The notes: generated from the letters alone by a model not told the origin. A stretch of DNA of 64,000 bases from Actinoplanes sp. L3-i22 (GCF_019704555.1 NZ_AP024745.1:3356501-3420500); one strand, 5' to 3'. Shown: positions 1 to 9,200, counted from the first letter of the stretch. Translations and numbers: made by a program.

Positions 1-506
1 AGAACGGTGTGCTCGCCGGCGCCCACCAGCGTGACGCCGTGGTTGCCAACATCGCCACCCTGGTCGGCAAGGCGCGCGCCGAGGGCGTGCCGGTGATCTG
101 GGTGCAGCACTCGTCCGACGAGCTGCCGATCGACAGCCCGCAGTGGGAGTTCGTGGATGATCTTCCCCGCGGCGCGGGTGAGCCGGTCGTGCACAAGACG
201 TATGGGGACTCTTTCGAGGCCACCGACCTGGAGGAGCGTCTCGCCGAGCGCGGCGTCGGGCGGCTGGTGGTCGCGGGCGCGCAGTCGGACGCGTGCATCC
301 GCTCGACCATCCACGGCGGGTTCACCCGGGGCTATGACGTGACGCTGGTCAGCGACGCGCACACCACCGAGGACCTGACCGAGTGGGGCGCGCCCCCGCC
401 GGACCAGGTGATCTCCCACCTCAACCTCTACTGGGGCTGGCAGGACGGGCCGGGCCGGGTCGCCGGGACGGCCGGGACCGCGGAGGTGAGCTTCGTGGCG
501 GCCTGA
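1..506 (+). CDS. Isochorismatase-family cysteine hydrolase, 5' end outside the window
   Basis: The reading frame is open to the left edge, so the N-terminus, which normally holds the catalytic Asp, is missing. The visible 168 codons have the isochorismatase-like fold signature: a VVHKTYGDSF segment with the catalytic Lys, then VVAGAQSDACIRST with the nucleophilic Cys. The family hydrolyses amides or vinyl ethers such as nicotinamide, carbamoyl groups or isochorismate; the substrate cannot be told from this part. The next gene follows closely on the same strand. Family is clear; function is open. Confidence 0.85.
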   Translation, partial: NGVLAGAHQRDAVVANIATLVGKARAEGVPVIWVQHSSDELPIDSPQWEFVDDLPRGAGEPVVHKTYGDSFEATDLEERLAERGVGRLVVAGAQSDACIRSTIHGGFTRGYDVTLVSDAHTTEDLTEWGAPPPDQVISHLNLYWGWQDGPGRVAGTAGTAEVSFVAA

Positions 507-553
507 TGCGGGATGATCATCTTTTGGGGACGCGCACCGGACAGAGGAATCAC

Positions 554-1147
554 GTGACGGTACAGAACGGGTGGCTGCGCAAGCTCGCCGAGGACCCGGG
601 GCATTCGCAGTGGTACATCAAGCGGTTCCGGGACCTGGCCGCCTCCGGGGCGGACCTGGTGGGGGAGGCGCGGCTGGTGGACACGCTGGTCCCGCGCGGG
701 GCGCGGATCCTGGACGCGGGGTGCGGTCCGGGGCGGGTCGGGGGCCATCTGGCCACCCTCGGGCACGACGTGACCGGGGTCGATCTCGATCCGGAGCTGA
801 TCGCCGCCGCGGTGGTGGATCATCCCGGGCCGGAGTGGCTGGTCGGTGATCTGGCGGAGCTGTCGCTGCCCGGGCCGCCGTTCGACGCGATCGTCTGCGC
901 GGGGAACGTGATGACCTTCGCGGCGCCGGGCAGCCGGGTGGACATTCTTCGCGGGTTCGCGGCTCACCTGGCGCCGGGCGGCCGGGTGGCGGTGGGGTTC
1001 GGCGCGGGCCGGGGCTATCCGTTCGACGAGTTCCTGGCCGATGTGACGACGGCCGGGCTGATGCCGGACCTGTTGTTGAGCACTTGGGACGTGCGGCCCT
1101 TCACACCGGAGGCGGACTTCTTGGTGGCACTCCTGCGCCACCCCTGA
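554..1147 (+). CDS. Class I SAM-dependent methyltransferase
   Basis: A 197-residue protein with motif I LDAGCGPGRVGGHLA near residues 55-70 and the acidic loop GVDLDPE just after it, typical of Rossmann-fold methyltransferases. DAIVCAGNVMTF matches the motif IV region. GTG at 554 is chosen because AGAGGA lies about six bases upstream; an ATG at 506 overlaps the previous stop but lacks a ribosome site and would add 16 poorly conserved-looking residues. Substrate unknown. It is probably co-transcribed with the isochorismatase-like gene. Confidence 0.85.
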   Translation: MTVQNGWLRKLAEDPGHSQWYIKRFRDLAASGADLVGEARLVDTLVPRGARILDAGCGPGRVGGHLATLGHDVTGVDLDPELIAAAVVDHPGPEWLVGDLAELSLPGPPFDAIVCAGNVMTFAAPGSRVDILRGFAAHLAPGGRVAVGFGAGRGYPFDEFLADVTTAGLMPDLLLSTWDVRPFTPEADFLVALLRHP

Positions 1148-1450
1148 TCCACGCTGGTCAAGGAGGGCCGGGAGGGTTCGCGCCGGCTTGCGGCTCACCG
1201 GCGGCGAGTGGCGGCGCTGTCAGTGGCGGCGTGGCAGCGCGGTGCGAGGCTGCGCGACGATGCGAGGCTGCGCGCTGCTGGGTGTGGTGGGGCGAGGCGT
1301 GCGGGGCCGGGTGCGGAGCGGGCGGTGGCGGCTGAGGTTTGGCCCGGCGGGCGCACCACGCCGGTGGTCGCGTTGGGTTGCGGCGGCCGGCGTGGGTGGG
1401 CCGTGGGTTGGTGTGGGCCGTGGATTGGGCTGGTCAGTGGGTGGGGGTGG
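1148..1450. other. Intergenic region with imperfect GC-rich repeats
   Basis: About 300 bases between two convergent genes. It contains short imperfect repeats such as GCGAGGCTGCGCG around 1245-1275 and G/T-rich runs. Open frames cross it but have no ribosome site or recognisable domain, so I see no gene. No clear terminator hairpin was found. Confidence 0.5.
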
Positions 1451-2248
1451 TCAGTGGAGGTGCCAGGCTCGCTGGCGGGTTCGGTCGACGGCGATGTGGT
1501 AGGAGAGTTCGAAGCGGTGGGACGGGTTGGCGTGGTACCAGCGCATCGCCTGCAGGATCAGGGCCGGGTCGGTGGCCAGCCACGGGACCTGGATCGTCAT
1601 CTGCTCCGGGGCTCGGAACAGTGAGCGCCGGGTCCGGGTCTCCGGGGAGGGGACGGCGGGCACGGCGATGATCGGGATGTGGGCGTGTTCGCCGGCCACG
1701 ATGTCGGCGACGGCTTCCCACGGGATGAACTGCTGGGCCCAGACGCCGTGGTGGTAGACACCGTCCGGGGTGATGGCCAGCCGGCCCGGGGCGTGGCGGA
1801 GCACGACGAGCAGGGCTCCGCCGGTGAGTACGGCGCCCGCCGCGAGCACCGGGGTGTCGAGGGCCAGGGCGATCTGGGCGAGGGTGAGCAGGGTGAGGAA
1901 TCCGGCGTACCAGTAGTAGAGCCGCCCGGAGTAGGCGAACGTGAGGCCGGGGCTGCCGTCGTCGATCCCGGCGATGCGCATCCGGTCGCCGGTGTTCTGC
2001 GGGTGGACCCACAGGTTCAGCAGCAGGCCGAACAGGTGGCCGAGGACCAGCACGGCTACGCCGCAGGCCAGTGCGGCGGCCGGGTCGCGGAGGATCAGCG
2101 ACCAGATGCCGGCGGCCAGGACCAGGACGGCCAGCAGGCCGCTGCCGACGGCCGCGTGGACCAGGCGCGGTGACGGTTCGTAGTTCCGCCACGGTGACGG
2201 GTCGGCGGGGAGCGCGGTGGTGCGCGGCAGGTCGAAGTAGAGAGTCAT
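1451..2248 (-). CDS. Membrane protein with PH-like C-terminal domain, unknown function
   Basis: A 265-residue protein. Two hydrophobic pairs are visible: residues about 35-80 (GSGLLAVLVLAAGIWSLI and LACGVAVLVLGHLFGLLLNL) and about 115-150. The C-terminal third, with RLAITPDGVYHHG and FIPWEAVADI, resembles the bacterial PH-like domains that follow membrane hairpins. The ATG is preceded by GGAAG at suitable spacing; long open extensions upstream run into a minisatellite and are not credible. Role unknown. Confidence 0.7.
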   Translation of the reverse strand: MTLYFDLPRTTALPADPSPWRNYEPSPRLVHAAVGSGLLAVLVLAAGIWSLILRDPAAALACGVAVLVLGHLFGLLLNLWVHPQNTGDRMRIAGIDDGSPGLTFAYSGRLYYWYAGFLTLLTLAQIALALDTPVLAAGAVLTGGALLVVLRHAPGRLAITPDGVYHHGVWAQQFIPWEAVADIVAGEHAHIPIIAVPAVPSPETRTRRSLFRAPEQMTIQVPWLATDPALILQAMRWYHANPSHRFELSYHIAVDRTRQRAWHLH

Positions 2249-2402
2249 CGCGTCTTCCGGGGGTGGGCGGAGCTGAGCTGGTTGCGAAGTTGGTTGCGCG
2301 CCGACCGGCGGAGGCCGGTGACACCGTGCCGCCGCCTGCCCGCCGACCGGCGTAGCCGGGCGAGAGCGAGCGGACTGTCCGAACGGCTCACCGAGCACTC
2401 CA

Positions 2403-2591
2403 GAAACGAGCATCCGAGCCGAGCGCCGAGAATCGAGCGCCCGAGCCGGGAGCGCAGAAACGAGCATCCGAGCCGAGCGTCGAGAATCGAGCGCCCGAAC
2501 CGGGAGCGCGGAAACGAGCATCCGGGCCGGGAGCGCAGAAACGAGCATCCGAGCCGAGCGCCGGGAATCGAGCGCCCGGGCCGGGAGCGCG
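2403..2591. repeat. Minisatellite of 27-bp half-units (54-bp higher-order unit)
   Basis: Three full 54-bp units (2403-2456, 2457-2510, 2538-2591) and one 27-bp half unit (2511-2537) lie head to tail. Each 54-bp unit is two diverged 27-mers beginning GAAACGAGCATCC or GAATCGAGCGCCC. Since 27 is a multiple of three, several frames stay open and encode nonapeptide repeats, but no start with a ribosome site supports translation. It lies between the small gene at 2600-2770 and the membrane protein gene. Confidence 0.9.
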
Positions 2592-2599
2592 GGAACACT

Positions 2600-2770
2600 T
2601 CATTGGGCCCGCCGAATGCGGCGAGCCAGGGGCGCGGCCGACTCCGCAGCATTCATCGGCGGCAGAACCCGCTCCGGCCCGGCAATTCTCCGAGCCGCCT
2701 CATTAGCGCGGCGTAGTCGGTCGGTGATGCTGCGCAGGATGTCCAGGTCGATACGTGGACGATCGCTCAT
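2600..2770 (-). CDS. Small hypothetical protein, 56 aa
   Basis: Starts with ATG preceded by GAGGAAG about six bases upstream, a strong ribosome site. The sequence begins MSDRPRIDLDILRSITDRL and is rich in Arg, Leu and Ala, predicting one long amphipathic helix (residues about 8-30), followed by a short Pro/Ala/Arg tail. No family recognised. A 12-bp inverted repeat GATACGAGTATC lies about 40 bases upstream of the start and may be its operator. Confidence 0.6.
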   Translation of the reverse strand: MSDRPRIDLDILRSITDRLRRANEAARRIAGPERVLPPMNAAESAAPLARRIRRAQ

Positions 2771-2810
2771 CAGGTCTTCCTCTTCCCGTCCCCCGGGTTT
2801 GGTGCCCTGA

Positions 2811-2822
2811 GATACGAGTATC
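2811..2822. promoter_or_regulatory. Palindrome GATACGAGTATC, possible operator
   Basis: Perfect GATAC/GTATC arms around two bases, about 40 bases upstream of the 56-aa gene on the minus strand. Size and place suit a repressor or activator site; the factor is unknown. Confidence 0.3.
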
Positions 2823-2961
2823 GACCACGATGAGTTCAAACGGAGAGTAGTCGGCCGTGCAGCCACCGCTACTCCACGCAAATCGCCCCAAAAGCATCGC
2901 CCATGGAAGCGCTCCCGGCGACCGAGCGGCGGCAGGGCGGCGACCGAGCGCCGGCCAACCG

Positions 2962-3570
2962 CTAGCCGAGCCACTCCCGAGGAACCGCCTCCAACCACGC
3001 CCCAGCCAGCACCTCATGCCCCCGAGCAGTCGGATGCACCCCATCCGCGGCCAGCCGCTCCGCCCCTTCACCCCGCGCCACCGCCCCCAAAATCTCCTGA
3101 GCCGGCACGAACACCGCCCCCAGTGAAGCGGCCAGCCCCCGGACAACCCCCCGCTTGGCCCCGAGATCCTCTTCTTCCCACCGCTCCTGCTCCACCGTCA
3201 CCGGCAGCACGAACGGCTCGATCAGCACCAGCCGAGCCGAGAGCGGCTCCAACATCCCCCGAAGATTCCGCTCGAACGACGCGGCCCCGGTCACCACCCC
3301 ACCCCCGTCGTACCGCCGCCAGACGTCATTGATCCCGATCAACACGGAAACGACGTCCGGCGAGTGCGCCACCACGTCCTCCGCCCACCGAAGCGCCAGG
3401 TCGGACGAGAGATCCCCACCCACCCCGGTATTGATCACCCGGGCCCCGACGGCCGCCGCCACCAGCCGCACATACCCGTCCCCGAGCCCTTCCGGATCCT
3501 CCCGCCGCCCACAGTCGGTAACGCTGTCCCCGGTGCACACCACCGTGATCCCCGTCGATGAACTGCCCAT
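2962..3570 (-). CDS. SGNH/GDSL-family hydrolase
   Basis: A 202-residue protein with the SGNH blocks in order: block I CTGDSVTD near residue 11-18 (Ser nucleophile), block II Gly in NTGVGGD, block III GINDVW, block V DGVHPTARGH with the catalytic Asp and His. It has no signal peptide, so it should act in the cytosol as an ester hydrolase. GGAGG sits upstream of the chosen ATG. It is divergent from the solute importer next door, which suggests deacylation of an imported compound such as an acetylated oligosaccharide; that link is inference. Confidence 0.88.
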   Translation of the reverse strand: MGSSSTGITVVCTGDSVTDCGRREDPEGLGDGYVRLVAAAVGARVINTGVGGDLSSDLALRWAEDVVAHSPDVVSVLIGINDVWRRYDGGGVVTGAASFERNLRGMLEPLSARLVLIEPFVLPVTVEQERWEEEDLGAKRGVVRGLAASLGAVFVPAQEILGAVARGEGAERLAADGVHPTARGHEVLAGAWLEAVPREWLG

Positions 3571-3636
3571 CCGGACCCTCCCCGTTTCCACGTGTGTCGG
3601 GAAATGACGCACCGAGCGACGACCCGACATCCACTC

Positions 3637-3666
3637 TTGACATTGCAAACTTAAGCCACTTAATAA
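3637..3666 (+). promoter_or_regulatory. Promoter of the family-5 ABC importer operon
   Basis: TTGACA (3637-3642) is followed after 17-18 bases by TTAATA/TAATAA (3660-3666), close to the sigma-70-type consensus and AT-rich for this genome. A CTTAAG palindrome lies in the spacer (3649-3654), where a repressor could sit. A TTGC plus CTTAAG combination also occurs between galA and the mannosidase gene. Confidence 0.6.
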
Positions 3667-3751
3667 TGGCCCCGGCAGTGGTGGACCCTCGCGGTGGGCT
3701 GGGCATGCGCGGGTGTCGCCGGACCGGTAGCGACGATCGAGGTATCCCCAT

Positions 3752-5458
3752 ATGTTGACCATGACGAGAGCGACGACGCGAGCGATGACGAGGGCCGCGG
3801 TGGCCGCGACCGCCGCGCTGACCCTGGCCGTCGCCGGCTGTTCCAGCGGCGGCGGTGGCACCGACGCCCCGAAGAACGCGGCGAACAGCTCGATCACCAT
3901 CTTCAACGGCTCGACCGGCACGATCGTGGAGAACTGGAACCCCTTCACCCCGACGTTCCTGCAGCCCACCAACGGCCTCATCTACGAGCCGCTGTACTGG
4001 TACAACTTCGCCGCCGAGGCGAAGCCGACCCCGATGCTGGCCACCGGCTACGCCTGGGACACGGCCGGCAAGGTCCTCACCATCAACGTCCGCGAGGGCG
4101 TCACGTGGTCGGACGGCCAGCCGTTCTCGGCCAAGGACGTGGCCTACACGTTCGACCTGATCAGCAAGAACAAGGCGCTCAACTCGACCGGCGTCAGCCT
4201 GGCCTCCTCGGTGGCCAAGGACGACAAGACCGCGGTGCTGACCTTCACCAAGCCGTCGTTCACCGACGAGGCCGCGGTCATCGCGAACACGCCGATCATC
4301 GCCGAGCACGTCTGGAGCAAGATCTCCGACCCGGCGAAGACGATCAACCCGAACCCGGTCGGCACCGGCCCGTACAAGTTGAAGACGTTCTCCGCGCAGA
4401 GCTACGTGATGGAGAAGAACGCGAGCTACTGGCAGCCCGGCAAGCCGCAGATCCAGAACGTCCGCTACATCGCGCTGGCCACCGCCGACGCCGCGAGCGC
4501 CGCGCTGACCGCCGGCCAGGTCGACTGGATGAGCGCGTTCCTGCCGGGTCTGGATCAACTTCTCAAGAATCAAAAGAATTTGACGTACGTCAACACCCCC
4601 GCGATGACCACGTCGATCTTCGCGTGCTCCGGCGCCGACCTGGGCTGCAAGGGCCCGCAGACCGACCTGGCCGTCCGGCAGGCGATCTACTGGGCGCTGA
4701 ACCGGGACCAGCTGAACAAGCTGGCCGGTGGCGGTTTCGCCGAGACCGCCTCACCGACCATGCTGCCGCCGAAGCGGGACAAGGCCTGGATCGCCAACCC
4801 GAACGACCTGAACACCCCGGCCGGCCCGGACGTGGCGAAGGCGAACCAACTGCTGGACGCGGCCGGCTGGGTCAAGGGCTCCGACGGCATCCGCGTCAAG
4901 GGCGGCGCGAAGCTGTCGCTGACCATCCAGACGGTGACCGGCTGGAGCGACTACATCTCGCTGAACGACGCGATGACCCAGGAGCTCAAGGAGATCGGCA
5001 TCGAGCTGAAGCCGACCCAGTTGTCCTGGAACGAGTGGAACAACAACCAGGTGCAGGGCAAGTACCAGCTGTCGCTGGACTCGATCGGCCTGGGCGCGTC
5101 GCCGAACCCGTACGCCACCTACCTGAAGTACTCCAGCAAGACCACCGAGAAGGTCGGCGAGGCGGCCCCGCCGAGCGGCAACTACGCGCGGTACAAGAAC
5201 GCCAAGGTGGACGCGGCGGTCGACGCGGCGGCGGCCACGAACGACGAGGCCATCCAGAAGACGCAGTACGGGATCATCCAGACCGAGATCGTGCGGGACA
5301 TGCCGTACATCCCGATCTACGTCAACTCGATGCTCACCGAGTTCAACACCAGCCACGCCACCGGCTGGCCGACCAACGAGAACAAGTACGCCCTGCCCGC
5401 CTCGTGGAAGCAGTGGGACAACGGCATCGTGCTGACCAACCTGCAGCCGGCGAAGTAA
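3752..5458 (+). CDS. Family-5 extracellular solute-binding lipoprotein
   Basis: A 568-residue SBP_bac_5 protein. The signal sequence ends in a lipobox LAVAGC with Cys30, so it is lipid-anchored outside the membrane and delivers ligand to the permeases encoded next. The body shows family hallmarks such as VTWSDGQPFSAKDVAYTFD and VGTGPYKL. The N-terminal WNPF segment resembles members that bind oligosaccharides (for example beta-glucan or mannan binders) rather than peptides, so the ligand is uncertain. First gene of a five-gene operon with a strong promoter. Confidence 0.9.
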   Translation: MLTMTRATTRAMTRAAVAATAALTLAVAGCSSGGGGTDAPKNAANSSITIFNGSTGTIVENWNPFTPTFLQPTNGLIYEPLYWYNFAAEAKPTPMLATGYAWDTAGKVLTINVREGVTWSDGQPFSAKDVAYTFDLISKNKALNSTGVSLASSVAKDDKTAVLTFTKPSFTDEAAVIANTPIIAEHVWSKISDPAKTINPNPVGTGPYKLKTFSAQSYVMEKNASYWQPGKPQIQNVRYIALATADAASAALTAGQVDWMSAFLPGLDQLLKNQKNLTYVNTPAMTTSIFACSGADLGCKGPQTDLAVRQAIYWALNRDQLNKLAGGGFAETASPTMLPPKRDKAWIANPNDLNTPAGPDVAKANQLLDAAGWVKGSDGIRVKGGAKLSLTIQTVTGWSDYISLNDAMTQELKEIGIELKPTQLSWNEWNNNQVQGKYQLSLDSIGLGASPNPYATYLKYSSKTTEKVGEAAPPSGNYARYKNAKVDAAVDAAAATNDEAIQKTQYGIIQTEIVRDMPYIPIYVNSMLTEFNTSHATGWPTNENKYALPASWKQWDNGIVLTNLQPAK

Positions 5459-5464
5459 CCCACC

Positions 5465-6454
5465 ATGCGCTACCTGCTTCGCAAGTCGGGGTTCTACCTG
5501 GTCGCCCTCTGGGCGGCGCTGACGGTGAACTTCTTCGTCCCGCGCCTGATGCCCGGCGACCCGGTCGAGATCCTGATCTCGAGGCTGGGTCAGCGCGGGC
5601 CGGTCACCCCCGAGATGCGGGCCTCGGTCGAGGCCATGCTGGGTACCGACAGCGGCGAGTCGCTGTGGAATCAGTACCTGGACTATCTCGGGAACCTGGC
5701 ACACGGGGATCTCGGCACCTCGGTGACGTTCTTCCCCGCGGGGGTCTCCTCGATCATCGAGCAGACCCTGCCCTGGACGATCGGCCTCATCGGTCTCGCC
5801 ACGATCATCTCGTTTCTGGCCGGCGTCGGTCTCGGCACCGTCGCCGGCTGGAAGCGGGGCTCCTGGCTGGACAATCTCATCCCGGTCACCACGATGTTCC
5901 AGTCCGTCCCGTACTTCTGGCTGGCCCTGATCCTGCTCTTCGCGTTCGGCAGCATCTGGCCGGTCTTCCCGCTGAACGGCGGTTACGACGTCTACAACGT
6001 CACGCCCGGCTGGAACGGGCCGTTCATCGGCTCGGTGCTCTACTACGGCGCGCTGCCGGCGATCACCATCGTGCTGTCCAGCGTCGGCGGCTGGATGCTC
6101 GGCATGCGCAACATGATGGTCTCCACGCTGAGCGACGACTACATGCTCACCGCCGAGGCGAAGGGCCTGCGCCCGGGCCGGATCATGCGGCGGTACGCCG
6201 CGCGCAACGCGATCCTGCCGTCGGTCTCCGGCTTCGCCATCTCGCTCGGCTTCGTGGTGGCCGGCTCGATCGTCACCGAGGCGGTCTTCTCCTACCCGGG
6301 CATCGGCTCCGCGCTGCTGCAGGCGGTCGGCAGCAACGACTACGCCCTCATGCAGGGCATCTTCCTGGTCATCACGCTGTCCGTGCTCGGCGCGAACCTG
6401 CTGGTCGACCTCCTGTACTCGGTCATCGACCCGCGCACCCGCGCCCGCGCCTGA
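5465..6454 (+). CDS. ABC permease, DppB/OppB type
   Basis: A 329-residue inner-membrane permease starting MRYLLRKSGFYLVALW. The first helix is followed by the periplasmic segment RLMPGDPVEIL typical of DppB/OppB subunits. The EAA loop reads AEAKGLRPGRIMRRYAARNAILP, which docks the ATPase. It starts six bases after the binding-protein stop. It would form the channel with the next permease. Confidence 0.93.
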   Translation: MRYLLRKSGFYLVALWAALTVNFFVPRLMPGDPVEILISRLGQRGPVTPEMRASVEAMLGTDSGESLWNQYLDYLGNLAHGDLGTSVTFFPAGVSSIIEQTLPWTIGLIGLATIISFLAGVGLGTVAGWKRGSWLDNLIPVTTMFQSVPYFWLALILLFAFGSIWPVFPLNGGYDVYNVTPGWNGPFIGSVLYYGALPAITIVLSSVGGWMLGMRNMMVSTLSDDYMLTAEAKGLRPGRIMRRYAARNAILPSVSGFAISLGFVVAGSIVTEAVFSYPGIGSALLQAVGSNDYALMQGIFLVITLSVLGANLLVDLLYSVIDPRTRARA

Positions 6455-6468
6455 GGGGAGCCGCGATC

Positions 6469-7425
6469 ATGACCATGACCACGGAACTGTCCGGGACAGC
6501 CATCGAAGAAAATGCCAAAAACACGATTAAGGTACGGACGTTAGCCCGCAACAAGAAGTTGATCGCCGGCCTGATCATCGCCGGCGCGATAGTCCTCTTC
6601 GGGCTGCTCGGCCCCCTGCTGACCCAGGATCCGCGCCTGGTCAACGACATCGGCCTGACCCCGCCCAGCGCCGATCACTGGCTCGGCACCACGCAGACCG
6701 GCCAGGACGTGCTGGCCCAGCTCGCGCACGGCACCCGCGGCTCGCTGACCGTCGGCGCGGTCGTCGGCCTGCTCACCCTCGTCCTGTCGGCGTTCTTCGG
6801 CGTCGTCGGCGCCTACGCCGGTGGCTGGCTCGACGAGGGCTTCTCCCTGTTCACCAACGTCATGCTGGTGATCCCGGGCCTGCCGCTGGTGATCGTGATC
6901 TCCAGTTACGTCCCGGACAAGAGCATCTGGCTGGTCTCGCTGGTGCTGGCGATCACCGGCTGGGCCGGCTCGGCGCGGGTGCTCCGCGGCTACACGCTGA
7001 GCCTGCGCAGCCGGGACTACGTGCTGGCGGCCCGGGTGGCCGGCGAGAAACGCTGGCGGATCCTGACCGTGGAGATCCTGCCGAACCTGATCCCGCTGCT
7101 CGCCTCGCAGGTGGTGCTCGCGGTCATCTTCGCCATCCTCGGCGAGGCCGGCCTCTCCTACCTGGGCCTGGGCGCCAGCGGCTCGCTGACCTGGGGGACC
7201 ATGCTCTACTACGCGCAGAACGGGCTGGCCCTGCGGCTCGGCGCGTGGTGGTGGTTCGTCCCGCCGGGCCTGCTGCTGGCGCTGTTCGGCGCCGCCCTCT
7301 CCCTGATCAACTTCTCGATCGACGAGGTGATCAACCCGAAGCTGCGCAACCAGACCCGGGCGGTCCGCAAGGGCTGGCGGATGTCGCGCGAGCAGCTCTC
7401 CAAGGCGAAGGAGGCCACGCTGTGA
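6469..7425 (+). CDS. ABC permease, DppC/OppC type
   Basis: A 318-residue permease. The N-terminal cytoplasmic tail is followed by one helix (LIAGLIIAGAIVLFGLLGPLL) and the conserved HWLGTTQTGQDVLAQLAHG segment seen in DppC/OppC. The EAA loop is LAARVAGEKRWRILTVEILPN. GGGGAG lies eight bases before the ATG. Its stop overlaps the start of the first ATPase gene as GTGA, implying translational coupling. Confidence 0.93.
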   Translation: MTMTTELSGTAIEENAKNTIKVRTLARNKKLIAGLIIAGAIVLFGLLGPLLTQDPRLVNDIGLTPPSADHWLGTTQTGQDVLAQLAHGTRGSLTVGAVVGLLTLVLSAFFGVVGAYAGGWLDEGFSLFTNVMLVIPGLPLVIVISSYVPDKSIWLVSLVLAITGWAGSARVLRGYTLSLRSRDYVLAARVAGEKRWRILTVEILPNLIPLLASQVVLAVIFAILGEAGLSYLGLGASGSLTWGTMLYYAQNGLALRLGAWWWFVPPGLLLALFGAALSLINFSIDEVINPKLRNQTRAVRKGWRMSREQLSKAKEATL

Positions 7426-8309
7426 CCTCGTCGAGCACACCGGTCCTGACCATCGAGGACTTCAGCGTCGACTACCTGGTGAACCCGGTCGTGCACGCGG
7501 TCCGGAACGTCTCGCTCCAGCTCAAGCGCGGCGAGGTGCTGGGCTTGGCGGGCGAGAGCGGCTGCGGCAAGAGCACCCTGGCGTACGGAATAATTCGTCT
7601 TCTGAAACCCCCGGCGATGATCACTTCCGGACGGGCGGTCTTCCACTCCCGTGAGGGTTTTGACATCGACTGGAACGAGCTGGGCGCCGAGGACCTGCGG
7701 GCGAACCGGTGGGAGAAGATCTCGATGGTCTTCCAGGGTGCGATGAACTCCCTCAACCCGGTCATCTCGATCCGCGACCAGTTCGAGGACGTTTTCACCA
7801 CCCACCGGCCGGAGATGGGCCGCAAGGAGCGCCGCGCGCGCTGCGCCGAGCTGCTGGAACGCGTCGGCGTGGACCCGAAGCGGCTCGCCTCCTACCCGCA
7901 CGAGCTCTCCGGCGGCATGCGGCAGCGGGTGATCATCGCGATGGCGATGGCCCTGGAACCGCAGGTCATGATCATGGACGAGCCGACCACCGCGCTCGAC
8001 GTGGTGGTCCAGCGGGAGATCCTGCGGGAGATCACCCGGCTGCGCGACGAGCTGGGCTTCGCGGTCATCTTCATCACCCACGACCTGCCGCTGCTGCTGG
8101 AGATCAGCGACCGGATCGCGGTGATGCGCGGCGGCGAGATCGTCGAGCTGGGCGACGCCGTCGAGCTCTACACCAGCCCGCGGCACGACTACACCAAGCA
8201 GCTGCTGGCGTCGTTCCCGAGCCTGACCGGCGACCGCGGCTCGTTCGTCCGCGGGGCCATGGACGACCGGCTGCTGGCCCTGGACGCGGTGGAGGTGGAG
8301 CCGTCATGA
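7422..8309 (+). CDS. ABC ATPase, DppD/OppD type
   Basis: A 295-residue ATPase with Walker A GESGCGKST, signature LSGGMRQRV, Walker B and D-loop MIMDEPTTALD, and the H-loop His in FITHDLPLL. The C-terminal tail after the nucleotide domain is shorter than in typical DppD (about 325-330 aa). GTG start overlaps the previous stop. It pairs with the second ATPase to power the importer. Confidence 0.93.
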   Translation: MTSSSTPVLTIEDFSVDYLVNPVVHAVRNVSLQLKRGEVLGLAGESGCGKSTLAYGIIRLLKPPAMITSGRAVFHSREGFDIDWNELGAEDLRANRWEKISMVFQGAMNSLNPVISIRDQFEDVFTTHRPEMGRKERRARCAELLERVGVDPKRLASYPHELSGGMRQRVIIAMAMALEPQVMIMDEPTTALDVVVQREILREITRLRDELGFAVIFITHDLPLLLEISDRIAVMRGGEIVELGDAVELYTSPRHDYTKQLLASFPSLTGDRGSFVRGAMDDRLLALDAVEVEPS

Positions 8310-9112
8310 CCACGCTCGAGGTGCGCGGACTGGGCAAGGACTACCGGCTGCGGGACGGCTGGCGGGGCGGCACGCTGCGCGCCGTCGACGACGTCAGCTT
8401 CACCGTCGACCACGGGAAGACGATCGCGCTGGTCGGGCAGAGCGGTAGCGGCAAGTCCACGGTGGCGAAGCTGCTGCTGCAACTGGAACGGCCGACCCGC
8501 GGTGGGATCCTGCTGGACGGCGAACCCGTGGCGCGGCGCGGGGCCGGGCTGGCGGCCTATCGCCGTACCGTCCAAATGGTTTTTCAGGATCCTTTCGCGT
8601 CCCTGAATCCCTATCACACGATCGGTCATCATCTGGCCCGGCCGATCCGGCTGCACCATCCGGAGATGCGCGACGCGGATGTCCGGAAAAGGGTTCTCGA
8701 ACTGCTCGAACGGGTCCGGCTGACCCCGGCGGAGAACGTCGCGCGGCGCCGCCCGCACGAGCTCTCCGGCGGCCAGCGGCAGCGGGTCGCCATCGCCCGC
8801 GCGCTGGCCCCCGAGCCGGGCGTGCTGATCGCCGACGAGCCGGTGTCGATGCTGGACGTGTCGATCCGGCTGGGCGTGCTCAACCTGCTCGCCACCCTGC
8901 AGCGCGAGGAGGATCTCGGCGTCCTCTACATCACCCACGACCTGGCCACCGCGCGCCATTTCTCCGACGAGATCCTGGTGATGTACAAAGGCGCGATCGT
9001 CGAACGCGGGCCGGCCGACGACGTCATTCTGAATCCGCAACACGAATACACCAAGACATTGGCCGAAGCCGCTCCCAATCCCGAACGCCGTCTCGGCGAA
9101 CTCCGCCGCTGA
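8306..9112 (+). CDS. ABC ATPase, DppF/OppF type
   Basis: A 268-residue ATPase with Walker A GQSGSGKST, signature LSGGQRQRV, Walker B VLIADEPVSMLD and H-loop YITHDLATA. It ends near AAPNPERR, close to the usual PVP-type tail of OppF proteins. The ATG overlaps the preceding stop as ATGA. A strong hairpin follows, so this is the last gene of the operon. Confidence 0.93.
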   Translation: MTTLEVRGLGKDYRLRDGWRGGTLRAVDDVSFTVDHGKTIALVGQSGSGKSTVAKLLLQLERPTRGGILLDGEPVARRGAGLAAYRRTVQMVFQDPFASLNPYHTIGHHLARPIRLHHPEMRDADVRKRVLELLERVRLTPAENVARRRPHELSGGQRQRVAIARALAPEPGVLIADEPVSMLDVSIRLGVLNLLATLQREEDLGVLYITHDLATARHFSDEILVMYKGAIVERGPADDVILNPQHEYTKTLAEAAPNPERRLGELRR

Positions 9113-9115
9113 CCC

Positions 9116-9159
9116 GCCGGGCCGGTCCTTCGCACGAGGGAGCGCTGGACCGGCCCGGC
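9116..9159 (+). terminator. Terminator of the family-5 importer operon
   Basis: Perfect 13-bp stem: 9116-9128 pairs with 9147-9159 around an 18-base loop, four bases after the last ATPase stop. There is no long U-tract, as usual for actinomycete terminators. Confidence 0.75.
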
Positions 9160-9200
9160 TACCGTTGACTGCAACGTTTCGCCAGGTAGGGAGAGTTGCG

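Noticed and set aside
2388..2603. Antisense frame of nonapeptide repeats in the 27-bp minisatellite as a gene
   Set aside because: No ribosome site or recognisable domain; openness follows from the repeat period being a multiple of three.
3694..7425. A very long plus-strand open frame across the importer genes
   Set aside because: It only joins alternative frames of the binding protein and first permease to the true second permease; third-position GC keeps shadow frames open.
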